Shown here: positions 44,677-53,892 of the stretch, piece after piece | Layout of the letters: every line of letters begins with the position of its first letter | Numbering within the stretch: position 1 is the first letter of the stretch | Origin: Sporobacter sp963675425 | GTDB lineage: Bacteria > Bacillota > Clostridia > Oscillospirales > Oscillospiraceae | NCBI GenBank assembly: GCA_963675425.1 | Contig: OY776214.1 | Coordinates: 372,001-436,000 of the forward strand | Direction: 5' to 3' | Length of the DNA stretch: 64,000 nt | Notes under the pieces: model-generated | The model's input: only the letters and a program-made list of their open reading frames with translations | What the model was told of the DNA's origin: nothing | Databases searched by the model: none | Translations under genes and position numbers: made by a program

Positions 44677-45169
44677 ACCTCATCCGTCACGGCAATGCCG
44701 TGCCACCTTCCCCTTGAGGGGAAGGCCGGACTGTCAATAAATATCTTGTATCCTTTGTCTTTACGTCCAATCGCCGAGCGATTTAATTTTCGTCGATGAC
44801 GGCGAGTTGTCTGGTCTCATCGGCGAAAATTGTTTGATTTAATGTTTTGAGAAATTCACTTCCGAAAAACATTACTTTGCGAGCGCCTCAGCGCGAAAAC
44901 CCATATTTGTCAAAAAGCCGCCTCCGCCGCTTTTTGACAGTCTGGGCTTCCCCTTGAGGGGAAGCTGTCGCCGGAGGCGACTGATGAGGTGACCTCGCCC
45001 CGGCGCAATAAACTCCTCATCCGTCACGGCAACGCCGTGCCACCTTCCCCTTGAGGGGAAGGCTATTCAATCCTAAACTTACCGCACAAGGCTTCCCCTT
45101 GAGGGGAAGCTGTCGCCGGAGGCGACTGATGAGGTGACCCCGCCCTGGTGCAATAAACTCCTCATCCTT
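44677..45169. repeat. cluster of four palindromic intergenic repeats (MITE/REP-like)
   Basis: Copies A at 44678-44726 and 45016-45063 read CCTCATCCGTCACGGCAAT and end CACCTTCCCCTTGAGGGGAA. Copies B at 44945-44994 and 45090-45139 begin GGCTTCCCCTTGAGGGGAAG and end GGCGACTGATGAGG, i.e. the same family inverted. The B copies are also followed by a common CAATAAACTCCTCATCC tail. Such units are widespread in Oscillospiraceae genomes as I know them. No gene lies in 44565-45255. Confidence 0.8.
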
Positions 45170-45179
45170 CACAACAAAA

Positions 45180-45199
45180 AAACACGCCGGAGCGTGTTT
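45180..45199 (-). terminator. intrinsic terminator after csrA
   Basis: On the minus strand AAACACGC-TCCG-GCGTGTTT is followed by more T, 57 bases past the csrA stop. It ends operon 2. Confidence 0.8.
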
Positions 45200-45255
45200 C
45201 TTATACCTATAAATATATAGAATGCCGGTTTAGTCCCGGCCTGTACGGCTGCCGC

Positions 45256-45477
45256 CTATCCCGCGGAGGACTGCAGGTCAAAGGTAACGATCGGCGACTT
45301 AAGCGCGTTCAGGTTTTCCTCGCCGGTCTGTTTAATAAGCTCTTCACGGAAGATGCGCATACTGATCGGCGCTTCAACGCCCAGCTTGACCTTGTCGCCG
45401 TCGATCCCCAGCACGACAACCCGGATGTTCTCGCCGACAACGATCGCCTCGTCAGTTTTCCTTGACAGCACCAGCAT
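45256..45477 (-). CDS. csrA: carbon storage regulator CsrA
   Basis: 73 residues, RNA-binding translational repressor. MLVLSRKTDEAIVVGENIRVVVLGIDGDKVKLGVEAP is the conserved core with the N-terminal strand LVLSRK and the GVEAP segment that contact GGA. AAGGAGG lies 9 bases before the ATG; the start overlaps fliW by 26 bases. In Firmicutes CsrA represses flagellin translation and FliW binds it to relieve this. Confidence 0.96.
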   Translation of the reverse strand: MLVLSRKTDEAIVVGENIRVVVLGIDGDKVKLGVEAPISMRIFREELIKQTGEENLNALKSPIVTFDLQSSAG

Positions 45478-45931
45478 TCGCCTGCACCTCCTTGAAGTAT
45501 TTACAGATCGGTTCGAACGCCGGATATTTAATCTGATAGTTCTTGCGGTCAAAAATGATCTGCTTGCCAAGATTCATGCGGATATTTATGAGAATCGGCG
45601 CGGCCAGGTTCACCGTCATGTCTTCAAGCTTATCCGGAATAACCACCACATTGACAATATGCAGATCGTCTCTTTTGCTGACGGCCAGCTCTCCGGTGTC
45701 CGCGTCGCTGATATTGAATTCATAATCAGCCATGATTAAAAACGGCTCCACAACGGGCAGCGAAATGTCGGCATCGTCAACGGCCTGGAGCCAATTGATC
45801 GGAAACGTCTTCTCATGATGAATCAGCGCAAACCGCTTGGCCTGTTCCAGCCCCGGCAGGCCCTGCGGAAAGCTGATGATCTTTTTTTCGTCTATATCTA
45901 TTTCACCGAAACGAGCCGTTTTAATTATCAT
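45452..45931 (-). CDS. fliW: flagellar assembly factor FliW
   Basis: 159 residues. MIIKTARFGEIDI, FPQGLPGLEQAKRFALI and NLAAPILINIRMNLGKQIIF are family motifs. FliW binds free flagellin or CsrA, so it senses the cytoplasmic flagellin pool. Overlap with csrA suggests the two are made in fixed ratio. Confidence 0.95.
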   Translation of the reverse strand: MIIKTARFGEIDIDEKKIISFPQGLPGLEQAKRFALIHHEKTFPINWLQAVDDADISLPVVEPFLIMADYEFNISDADTGELAVSKRDDLHIVNVVVIPDKLEDMTVNLAAPILINIRMNLGKQIIFDRKNYQIKYPAFEPICKYFKEVQANAGAVKEN

Positions 45932-45973
45932 AATTTCACCATCCCATTAAATCGTTGCGTTAACCGTTTGTTC

Positions 45974-46579
45974 TTAAGCCTCTGTATTCAAGTACCGTCC
46001 GGACGCGGCCGGTATCTCAACCTCCGAAACGGTAATATTCAGTTCCGGCTGAGTGGATAGCTCCACATTGACGGAGCTCGGCGGTTCGACATAGATTTCC
46101 GGCATATTTGCGCCGACCCAGTCGATGGACAGCTCGTAGTCGGAAAACTCAATCTCGTGCATGCCGGGCTTCCCGTACATTTTCAGCGCGCCGGGCGGTA
46201 CCGGGCTGTGGCCCATCTCCGGGTCCTGGGCCGCGAGCATCTGATTCTTCATCAGACGGCCGACTTCGTTGCCGCGGACTGTCACATCGCCGACATAATT
46301 CGCCTGATTGACGATATCCTTGATTCCCTGCAGCGCGTCGGCATGCGCGTTGACTGCTGCCGTGGCCGTCAGCTGCTCATACGTCTTCAGGCCGATATTG
46401 GCCTTGAACGAATCCATATCCAGCGTGACCTCCGGATTTTCGCTCGTAGCGGTCATTTCCGACGGCTTTTGCTCCATTTGCATACGCCGATCGGGCATTT
46501 CCACATGTAAACGAGCCTGCACAATATCAATATCGAGCTGGGCTCTTTGCTGTTCAATATCCAGTCGCACTAATTTCAT
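45974..46579 (-). CDS. yviE: YviE-like flagellar operon protein (DUF6470)
   Basis: 201 residues. MKLVRLDIEQQRAQLDIDIVQARLHVEMP and a second half made of alternating short strands (IEFSDYELSIDWVGANMPEI). No membrane segment or signal peptide. Always between flgL and fliW in Bacillus-type loci; function unknown. Confidence 0.85.
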   Translation of the reverse strand: MKLVRLDIEQQRAQLDIDIVQARLHVEMPDRRMQMEQKPSEMTATSENPEVTLDMDSFKANIGLKTYEQLTATAAVNAHADALQGIKDIVNQANYVGDVTVRGNEVGRLMKNQMLAAQDPEMGHSPVPPGALKMYGKPGMHEIEFSDYELSIDWVGANMPEIYVEPPSSVNVELSTQPELNITVSEVEIPAASGRYLNTEA

Positions 46580-46652
46580 AAAGCTTCACCTTTAATCACA
46601 GCAATGATCCGGCATTGGCGGGCTCCGCATGTCCCGCTGTCCATGCCGGCCG

Positions 46653-48521
46653 CTAGCGCAGAAAATCTATGAGAGAGGTCTGGATAATCTCAGATCCGGC
46701 GGAAAGCGCCGCGTTATAAACCGTTTGCGCGGTTTTATAATTCATAATTACTTCGGCCATATCCGCATCCTCCGCATCGGATTTCATCTGCGTATAGTTT
46801 AAAGTATTCGCGTCATACCGTGCCGAGAGCGAGTTAATTCTTTGCATCTTCGCGCCCACCTCCGCGTCTATAGCCAACACCCGGCCTTGGCCATTCTGCA
46901 GGCGTGTCACGAAATCCTTGATCACAGAACCATCCGCGCCGCTCGTCAGCGCACTATGAAGCTCATCCAGTATGACGTACAGATTCTCATCGCCCCGGCC
47001 CAGCAGCTGCGTACCCGGTACCGTTACGCTCATGGTTTGCCCGGTTCCCACCTGCAGGGAAAGCACATCGTCGCTCTGTGTATCCAGTGCAGCCGACGTA
47101 TGCCTCTGCTCGTCGTACCCGTCCACATACCCAGAAATGTAGGTTTCAAGATCGTTGATGGCCGTCTGCACATCATCAATGGCGTTCATGGCCGTTGTCG
47201 CAGTCGGGCCGTCTACAACGGCAGCGGCAGCCGTCGTGGCAGCCGTCGCCATTGTCTGCAGGGTGGAAATGGCGTTGGCAATATCGCCAGCCTCCGCTGC
47301 CCCAATAACCGATGAGGCATTAGCAAAAACCTGCGCAGCCTGTGCAGCAGCATTAGCGAAATCCACGGCTGAGGTAGCAGCATCCGCGACACCGCTGTAA
47401 TCACTGTTGGCAAATGCTGCCTGAGCCGCATCCACAGTCTCCGTCACAGAGCTTTTCGCGCTCACGATGGAATCATCAGCATCGACCATCGCGTTAATTG
47501 TATCCACCGCCGTCTTGGCCGTCCCTGCTTCTGTAAGCGCATCCGTAGAGGCGGTAAGGGCGTCTTGCAAGGCCGTATCTGCCGTTGATTGCGCAACCAG
47601 ATAAGTGTTATGCGCATCCGTCTCACCGTCTGTACCGATGGCCTGCTGCCACGCGGCATAGGCTTCTTCTTCGGCGTCCACAGCAGACTGTGCGGTATTG
47701 ACAAGCGTAAGCGCATTTGACGCTGCCTCGGCGGCATCATCCGCAGCCGTTTGCGAGGTACCGGATGCATCCAGCAACAGGTCCTCCATTGTCGTGCCCG
47801 AGACACCCGACGAGCCGGCCAGATCCGCCGCACTTTCCGCGGCTGTACCGGCGGCATCAGATAGCTTTTGTATATAACCGGCAGCTTCCTTGATTGAAGC
47901 AATAATTTTGTTCCGTTCGGAGAGATTTGCGCCCTGTGCCGTCGTATCAGCCGCTGTCGCATCGTTAAGGGCCTTCGCAGCGGTATCTACGGCGGCGTCG
48001 ATTTTATCCAATGAGGCTTCGTTACTCATATTGATGCCGTTATAGTAAAGGTCCCCTCTTGCGTCGACCGTAAACGGATGCTCTCCGCTGGAGGCTCCCG
48101 TCGTATTGTAACCGGCAAAAAGATAGCTGTCGCCAAAGGTTGAGTTGGCTGTCGACAGCACCTCGTCCCGAAGGGCCGCAATCTCTTTAGCCATTATGGA
48201 ACGGTCACTGCTGTTGTACGTCTCGGACGACGCACCGACGCACAGCTCATAGGCATCTTGAATAACGTCATTAAGCTGGCTGACGGACTCTTCAACCTCG
48301 GTCATCCAGTTGTCGGCATCGCGGACGTTTTCCTTATATCTTTTTATGCCGCTGAGCTTATTACGGGCAGACAGGCTCTGCGTTGTCTTAACCGGATTGT
48401 CCGAGATGCTGTTGATCGCTTTTCCCGTGGATTCCTGCTCGAGGTATTTGGACATCCTGTTTAAATTGCCGTTTAAGCTTGACAGGTAATCACCCGTCAT
48501 CATCGAATTGGTGATGCGCAT
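46653..48521 (-). CDS. flgL: hook-filament junction protein FlgL with large Ala-rich insertion
   Basis: 622 residues, about twice the usual 300. Conserved N-terminus MRITNSMMTGDYLSSLNGNL and D1 region to about 180 (SYLFAGYNTTG), conserved C-terminus from about 530 to the end (RINSLSARYDANTLNYTQMKSDAEDADMAEVIMNYKTAQTVYNAALSA, read in part). Between them are roughly 300 residues dominated by Ala, Thr, Asp and Ser, probably helical. The ends remain fit for the junction role. GAGAGG lies 8 bases before ATG 48521; the GTG at 48530 overlaps it. Confidence 0.93.
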   Translation of the reverse strand: MRITNSMMTGDYLSSLNGNLNRMSKYLEQESTGKAINSISDNPVKTTQSLSARNKLSGIKRYKENVRDADNWMTEVEESVSQLNDVIQDAYELCVGASSETYNSSDRSIMAKEIAALRDEVLSTANSTFGDSYLFAGYNTTGASSGEHPFTVDARGDLYYNGINMSNEASLDKIDAAVDTAAKALNDATAADTTAQGANLSERNKIIASIKEAAGYIQKLSDAAGTAAESAADLAGSSGVSGTTMEDLLLDASGTSQTAADDAAEAASNALTLVNTAQSAVDAEEEAYAAWQQAIGTDGETDAHNTYLVAQSTADTALQDALTASTDALTEAGTAKTAVDTINAMVDADDSIVSAKSSVTETVDAAQAAFANSDYSGVADAATSAVDFANAAAQAAQVFANASSVIGAAEAGDIANAISTLQTMATAATTAAAAVVDGPTATTAMNAIDDVQTAINDLETYISGYVDGYDEQRHTSAALDTQSDDVLSLQVGTGQTMSVTVPGTQLLGRGDENLYVILDELHSALTSGADGSVIKDFVTRLQNGQGRVLAIDAEVGAKMQRINSLSARYDANTLNYTQMKSDAEDADMAEVIMNYKTAQTVYNAALSAGSEIIQTSLIDFLR

Positions 48522-48560
48522 GCCGTTCACCTCTCTTTATCATTTTGTATAACGGTTTTT

Positions 48561-50309
48561 CTACCGGCCGACAGTGCCGGTTCCGTTTATGAGCTTTTCC
48601 AGAAGCTCGTCCATCGTCGTGATCATCCTGGAGCAGGCGTTGAACGTCTGCTGATACGTGATCAGATTGGCGGCTTCCTCGTTGACCGATACGCCGGAAA
48701 TGGATTTGCGTTGGTTTTCCGTGCTTTTCACCAGGGACTGCTGCGTTTCCAGCGTGGTCTTGCTGGCCTTTACCGCAACGCCCAGATGCGAGATCAGCCC
48801 GTCCAGCGAATTGCTGTAATCGTGTGTATTGATAAGCTCCGCCATCTGCAGCGCCACTTTATTATTTGAGCTTTGCGTGTTGCTGGCGGACAGATCGATG
48901 GGCTTATCGGAGGCCGCTATATTCCAGACACTTTTCGCCACATCCGCTGAAAGTGTAAAATTGCCTGCTGTGACGAGGGAATACTGGTCACCGAAATCCT
49001 CAAACATGTCCACGCCTGTCACGGATGTATTGCCGTTTTCCGCGTCCGGATACGTGTAGCCCGTATTCATGCACTCGTTGACCGATTTGACAATCGACTG
49101 CGCCAGCGCGTTCAGCCGGCCGATATAATACGGTATGCCGGCCTCCGAGGAGGTGCTGCCGTCCCGAAGCGACAGGTGCGCATAAAGCTCGCCGCTTTCA
49201 AGGCTGTCCGTATTCAGATAGGTATCGCCCAGCTTCAAGACAAATTCATCGTTTCCGCCCACGTATTCAATCACGGCATCGCTCGTTGTGGGGGTAAATG
49301 TGCTCCCGCTGACCAGTGGATCGGTAACGGCGGTGGTTGATGAATTGACATAATTTATTGATACGTTAACTGTTCCGTTGCCATTGACGGTGCAGTCCAC
49401 CTTCCCGGAAATTGATCCGAGCGCGGCGACCAGCGCATCGCGATCGGCCAGCTGATCGGCCGTGGCGCCGCCGCCGGCGATGATCGGGTTTAGATTCGCC
49501 AGCTGCTGACAGATATCGTTGATCTCATCGGTTGCCGTGGTGACCGTTATGTCGTTGTGCGTCTTACCGTCCACAAGGGTCTGCCCGGCGATCGTGACGT
49601 TTACCATGCTGTTGTCGTCTTCGGAAAAGGTGATATCCGAGTATCCGGACAGCTGGTCCAGCAGGAGGTTCCGCTTATCCCGGAGGTCGTTCGCGCTCTC
49701 TCCTGAGATCTCGTATTCGGAAATCGCCCCATTGAGCTCAGAAATACTCTTGGCCAGCTGATTAATTTCCGAGGCCACCGTGTTAACCGAGGTATTCTGG
49801 CTGTTATAAAGATCCACCATTTCGTTGTTAATTAAATTAAAATTTTCGCTCATGGACAGTGCCATCTGCTGCACGGTCGTCCGGGCCGCCTCACTCGCGG
49901 GATTCTTGGCTAAAACACCCAGCGCGTCAAAATAATTCGCTATCGATACCGTCAGACTGGTGTGGTCGTCCAGTTCTTTATACAGGTCCTCCACATAGCG
50001 TAGGCCCTGGGTTCTGTATTCACTGCTGCAGAAATCGGAATATTGATCTCTATATTGGTTATCGAGATAATTGCTTCTGATCTGCTTAATGCTGTTTATT
50101 TTAACGCCCTGTCCGACGTTGCTGGACGGGGTTATCTGGTTAATCAGATAACCTCCTCCATTGGGCGGAATGGACGATGTATTCACTCTTTGTCTTGTAT
50201 AGCCCTTTGTATCCGCATTTGAAATATTCTGCCCAGTGATGTTGAGGGCAACCTGTGCGGCCGACAGACCCGATTTCCCGATCTGCAGCCCCAAAAATGT
50301 CGAAGCCAT
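48561..50309 (-). CDS. flgK: hook-filament junction protein FlgK
   Basis: 582 residues. N-terminal MASTFLGLQIGKSGLSAAQ and NISNADTKGYTRQRV, and the C-terminal SVNEEAANLITYQQTFNACSRMI are the typical D0/D1 ends. First junction protein on the hook. AAAGGAA upstream of the ATG. Between flgN, its chaperone, and flgL. Confidence 0.95.
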   Translation of the reverse strand: MASTFLGLQIGKSGLSAAQVALNITGQNISNADTKGYTRQRVNTSSIPPNGGGYLINQITPSSNVGQGVKINSIKQIRSNYLDNQYRDQYSDFCSSEYRTQGLRYVEDLYKELDDHTSLTVSIANYFDALGVLAKNPASEAARTTVQQMALSMSENFNLINNEMVDLYNSQNTSVNTVASEINQLAKSISELNGAISEYEISGESANDLRDKRNLLLDQLSGYSDITFSEDDNSMVNVTIAGQTLVDGKTHNDITVTTATDEINDICQQLANLNPIIAGGGATADQLADRDALVAALGSISGKVDCTVNGNGTVNVSINYVNSSTTAVTDPLVSGSTFTPTTSDAVIEYVGGNDEFVLKLGDTYLNTDSLESGELYAHLSLRDGSTSSEAGIPYYIGRLNALAQSIVKSVNECMNTGYTYPDAENGNTSVTGVDMFEDFGDQYSLVTAGNFTLSADVAKSVWNIAASDKPIDLSASNTQSSNNKVALQMAELINTHDYSNSLDGLISHLGVAVKASKTTLETQQSLVKSTENQRKSISGVSVNEEAANLITYQQTFNACSRMITTMDELLEKLINGTGTVGR

Positions 50310-50359
50310 ATTATGACCGTTCCTTTCCGCAGAGCTTTGAGATGTTAAGCAGCTCGTCG

Positions 50360-50866
50360 CTACACGCTTTGGTCAAACAACCCTGTGCTCTGATAGCGGC
50401 CGCCGACGCAGCCCGTGCTGTCATAGGTATTGTCGAGCGGCTCTTCCTGAATAAGCGCGCCCAGCATCACGTTGATATAGTCGTTTTTACGGCTGATAAG
50501 TTCCTGATTTGTCCGGTTAAGTTTTTTCTGCTTTTTAAGCAGCTCCGTCAGTTCTGCGCGCAGCGCCAGCAGCTCATCCCGAACCCGTACGTCCTCTGCC
50601 AACCCGGCAAGCTGGACAAGCGTCAGTTTTCCGTCGCCTTGTCTGAGTCGATGCGCCAGACCGGCCGTCAGTGCCGAACGGTTTTCCTCCAACTGGCCAA
50701 GCTCGACAGAAAGAGCTGTTTCGGTTTCCAGAATACCACCCAGCTTCTCAACGTCTCCGGCAATGATATAGGCTTTCTTCTGCGCGGAAACGGCTAACAG
50801 CTGAGATAGAATGTCTTTTTCTTTGTTGAAAATATCGATTATATTTTTAAAAATGGGCGCAGTCAT
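50360..50866 (-). CDS. flgN: flagellar export chaperone FlgN
   Basis: 168 residues, all-helical, charged coiled coil with heptads such as ALRAELTELLKKQKKLNRTNQELI. No membrane segment. Position between flgM and flgK and length fit FlgN, the chaperone of FlgK and FlgL. Confidence 0.85.
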   Translation of the reverse strand: MTAPIFKNIIDIFNKEKDILSQLLAVSAQKKAYIIAGDVEKLGGILETETALSVELGQLEENRSALTAGLAHRLRQGDGKLTLVQLAGLAEDVRVRDELLALRAELTELLKKQKKLNRTNQELISRKNDYINVMLGALIQEEPLDNTYDSTGCVGGRYQSTGLFDQSV

Positions 50867-50987
50867 ATAAAGTCATGCCCTTTCGTTATTTTCTATCGCA
50901 AAAACGGCCACGAGCCGTCAGGCATATTTTTACGCGCTGTAGCTTTTATGAAGCGGATGCATACGTTAACACGCTGTTCCAGCGGCA

Positions 50988-51284
50988 TCAAGCCTTAATA
51001 TCAAAGCCGCCGCCCAGCATTTTGTCGATAACATCAGTGCCGTCAACACTGTAGGTTCCGTTTTCAATACGGCTGGCCACGTCCTCGAAATGCTTTTGTT
51101 CGCCTTCTGTCCTTGTGTCGAGCTTATCCTTGACGTCCCGAATCACGGCGGCAAAGCTTTTAGCATCCTCAGAAAGTTCGACCGTGTCGGACTTGGCGCT
51201 CTGCTCCGTCTTTTGTACTGGCTTCACTGGCTTCCCCTTATAGCTTTCCACCATATTGCTTGACGATATCGAATTGATTTTCAT
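50988..51284 (-). CDS. flgM: anti-sigma-28 factor FlgM
   Basis: 98 residues. MKINSISSSNMVESYKGKP at the start and DTVELSEDAKSFAAVIRDV ahead of the C-terminal sigma-binding helices (VASRIENGTYSVDGTDVIDKMLG). It holds FliA until the hook is complete and FlgM is exported. AAGGAG lies 8 bases before ATG 51284. Confidence 0.92.
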   Translation of the reverse strand: MKINSISSSNMVESYKGKPVKPVQKTEQSAKSDTVELSEDAKSFAAVIRDVKDKLDTRTEGEQKHFEDVASRIENGTYSVDGTDVIDKMLGGGFDIKA

Positions 51285-51326
51285 AATTCTCACTCCTTAT
51301 AGCATAGGCCGATTAATTTTACGCTG

Positions 51327-51752
51327 TTATATATTAGAATGATGTGTGTACATCTTGTTGCCCGTTTTCATCACCGGTCCGTTTACCGGATTATTAACCC
51401 GGTCGGCCGTCAGTCTTTTATTTTCGTTACTCCAGACGTCGGAACACTTTGAACAAAGTTTACCTTTGCTGATTTCAGCGCCGCATACGGCGCATTTGAG
51501 ACGCCCGTCAAGCCTGACGTTTTTCTGGGAAAGACGGCCTTCCTTTAAAAGATACAAGACGGTCTTCTCGGCGACGTCTGTGTTTTCAACAATTTCTTTT
51601 ACGCCGACATCTTCCCCCGCGTTATATATATAATCCCGGACTGTGTGAAAGTCCTGATCGATCTTCTCACTGCACGGCGCGCATACATTTGTCCCCAGGC
51701 TTTGGAACAGCTTTGAGCAGACCGCACATTTTTTTATTTCAAGAGTGCTCAT
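51327..51752 (-). CDS. yvyF: YvyF-like zinc-binding flagellar operon protein
   Basis: 141 residues. Two zinc-finger-like clusters, CAVC...CAPC near 9-29 and CAVC...CSKC near 87-105, flank a helical part (VKEIVENTDVAEKTVLYLLKEGRL) that resembles a helix-turn-helix. The homologue precedes flgM in B. subtilis; a regulatory role is suspected. Confidence 0.85.
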   Translation of the reverse strand: MSTLEIKKCAVCSKLFQSLGTNVCAPCSEKIDQDFHTVRDYIYNAGEDVGVKEIVENTDVAEKTVLYLLKEGRLSQKNVRLDGRLKCAVCGAEISKGKLCSKCSDVWSNENKRLTADRVNNPVNGPVMKTGNKMYTHHSNI

Positions 51753-51775
51753 AATAGTGTCCTTTCATTACTTTC

Positions 51776-51804
51776 AGTATACCCCATCGCGCTGGTCAAA
51801 TCAA
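51776..51804 (-). promoter_or_regulatory. sigma-A-like promoter before yvyF-flgM
   Basis: Minus strand TTGATT (51799-51804), 17-base spacer, TATACT (51776-51781), in the gap after flgG. It would let the late genes yvyF-csrA be expressed apart from operon 2. Confidence 0.5.
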
Positions 51805-51817
51805 TCCGCTATCCCCG

Positions 51818-52582
51818 TTACCGGCGGAGGTTATTGGCGAGCCCCTCCATTTCGTCGGCAGTCTGCAGCGCCCGGCTGGCCAGTGAAAATACGCGCTGGG
51901 CTTCCATAAGATGCGTGAGTTCCGAGGCCAGATCGACGTTGGAGCCTTCCAGCATGCCTTGCTCAACCTTGTAATCGTCGGGATTGGCCGCCGCGGCCGC
52001 GCCGGACGACGCTGACTCGGTATACAAGTTCCCGCCAGCCGCGAGCAGGCCCTCGGTATTATCAAAGGTATAAATCCCGAGCTGCGCTTCGGTATCTCCC
52101 ATAATGATGTTTCCGTCGCGGTGAACGTTAAAGCTGCCGGCATCCTGGGAAACCTGCATTCTCTCATCGTTTTCGTCGAGGACATAATAACCGTCGGCAT
52201 TGACAAGGTATGTGCCGTCCTCTTCGATCGAGAGGCCAAAGGAGCCGTCTTTTGTATAAGCATAGCTTCCGTCGGGCCGTTCCAGTTTAAAAAACGCGTC
52301 GCCCTCGATCATCAGGTCCAGCGTTTCTCCGGTTGACACGACGCTGCCCTGGGTAAAGTTAACAGACGCTGACGACAACAACGCGCCGGTCCCTCTCTGG
52401 AGGTTTGTGGCCGCCGCGTCGGGATCGGGATTTTCCATAGCCGTATAAAGAGTATCCTGAAAACGCGCATCCGTACTCTTATAAGCTGCCGTGTTGACGT
52501 TGGCAATATTGTTGGCAATGATGTCGATCTTCTGCTGCTGAGCCGAAAGGCCCGTAGCCGCCGTTGAAAGAGACTGCATCAT
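51818..52582 (-). CDS. flgG: flagellar rod protein FlgG (FlhP-type)
   Basis: 254 residues. MQSLSTAATGLSAQQQKIDIIANNIANVNTAAYK and the C-terminal EGSNVDLASELTHLMEAQR are axial-protein signatures; EGDAFFKLERPDGS is the middle motif. With its neighbour it forms the distal rod. No L/P-ring genes are present, as expected for a Gram-positive cell. Confidence 0.9.
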   Translation of the reverse strand: MMQSLSTAATGLSAQQQKIDIIANNIANVNTAAYKSTDARFQDTLYTAMENPDPDAAATNLQRGTGALLSSASVNFTQGSVVSTGETLDLMIEGDAFFKLERPDGSYAYTKDGSFGLSIEEDGTYLVNADGYYVLDENDERMQVSQDAGSFNVHRDGNIIMGDTEAQLGIYTFDNTEGLLAAGGNLYTESASSGAAAAANPDDYKVEQGMLEGSNVDLASELTHLMEAQRVFSLASRALQTADEMEGLANNLRR

Positions 52583-52658
52583 TTTTTGTTCCCCTCCGTT
52601 CGCTCCGCGAGCAAAATAAACCGTTAAACTGCGATTCGCGCGCTGGCTATCCGCGCCA

Positions 52659-53417
52659 TTATCTCAAGCTTCCCAGATTGTTGACGGCCATGCCGAGCGT
52701 CTCATCCGTCATCGTCAAAATCTTCTGGTTGGCCTCGTATGTCCGATAAACTGAAATCATGTCGGTCATTTCCGTGGCGATATCCACATTGGAACTTTCA
52801 AGATAGCCCTGCATGACACCTTTGTTCTCAGCGTTTGCAGGCGCCTCGCCATTGAATGAGGTATACAGGCCATCCCCCTGCTTGCGCAGCCCGGCCGCAT
52901 CCTGAAACTGTACGATACGCAACGTGCCGACCGGTGTGCCGTCCGCCGTAATATTTCCTTCGGAATCAACCTTAAAGCTACCCGCCCCAATATTGATACG
53001 GCCGTTTTCTCCCAGCACGTAGTACCCGTCATCCGTCACGAGCATGCCCTGCTGATCAACGGTAAAATGCCCGGCTCGTGTGTAACGCTCCCCGTCCGGC
53101 GTTTCCACGGCGAAGAACCCTTCGCCCGAGAGCGCCAGATCTGTCTGCTCACCGGTATCCTCATATCCGCCGGGCGTAAAATTCGTAAAGATCTCGTCGA
53201 TATGCGTACCGAAACTGTAAGGACCGACATCATTGCCTGAATTGACGACATATGGATCTTTGATACGCTCGACTAAAACCTCCGCAAAGTTTGAGGAGAT
53301 AAGCGTATCTTTTTTATATCCGGTCGTTGACGCGTTGACGATATTATTCGTTAAAACATCCATCTTCGCGCGCTGGACCGTCATACCCGTAGCTGCGGTA
53401 TAGAGTCCTCTGAGCAT
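52659..53417 (-). CDS. flgF: flagellar rod protein FlgF (FlhO-type)
   Basis: 252 residues. MLRGLYTAATGMTVQRAKMDVLTNNIVNASTTGYK at the N-terminus, GEGFFAVETPDGERYTRAG in the middle and SSNVDIATEMTDMISVYRTYEANQKIL at the end (read in part). FlgF and FlgG types are hard to separate; order and length suggest FlhO/FlgF. Confidence 0.88.
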   Translation of the reverse strand: MLRGLYTAATGMTVQRAKMDVLTNNIVNASTTGYKKDTLISSNFAEVLVERIKDPYVVNSGNDVGPYSFGTHIDEIFTNFTPGGYEDTGEQTDLALSGEGFFAVETPDGERYTRAGHFTVDQQGMLVTDDGYYVLGENGRINIGAGSFKVDSEGNITADGTPVGTLRIVQFQDAAGLRKQGDGLYTSFNGEAPANAENKGVMQGYLESSNVDIATEMTDMISVYRTYEANQKILTMTDETLGMAVNNLGSLR

Positions 53418-53526
53418 AGCGATACTCCTTAAAACAGTAGCTGTTGAAATCCCGTTGTCACTTAAAAAACATTTCTCTTTAGTAATTTCGTCATTTCAAC
53501 CGTTAACTTGATATTTTTTTTAAACG

Positions 53527-53850
53527 TTATATCCTGATATCAACTTTATTGCTGGTGATGATGCCGGGCTCCTCATCCTCTTCTTCGCCGTCAGCATCAG
53601 ACTGGGCCTTCTTTTTAGGCTGTCCTTCCTCGTAAAATTGACCCGCCCCCCCGTGCTCTTGTGCGATCCGGGGGTCATCCTTACGCTCCAGCTTTGCAAC
53701 CATTGAATCGTGGAGCTCATCCTCCGCTTTACGTTGCAGGGCCATGTAGTCTTGCATGAGATCGTTTCTTTTATTGATAACGCTTGCGTCCTTTGCAACA
53801 TCCGTGGCACGCTGTGTCACAATTTGTGCGTCAATCCCGCTAAGTGCCAT
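53527..53850 (-). CDS. conserved-looking flagellar operon protein of unknown function
   Basis: 107 residues, not recognised by name. It starts MALSGIDAQIVTQRATDVAKD and is hydrophilic and charged, with an acidic run (DADGEEEDEEPG) before the C-terminal KVDIRI. Likely helical in the first 60 residues; no signal peptide or membrane segment. It sits between fapA and flgF. AAGGGG is about 10 bases before ATG 53850; a start at 53859 would be too close to it. Confidence 0.65.
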   Translation of the reverse strand: MALSGIDAQIVTQRATDVAKDASVINKRNDLMQDYMALQRKAEDELHDSMVAKLERKDDPRIAQEHGGAGQFYEEGQPKKKAQSDADGEEEDEEPGIITSNKVDIRI

Positions 53851-53892
53851 AATGTACATGCCCCTTTCATAAATTGATACCTGCGCCCGCCG

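Noticed and set aside
44565..45255. CRISPR array in the repeat-rich gap after flagellin
   Set aside because: Only four units in two orientations, unequal spacing and palindromic cores; no cas genes.
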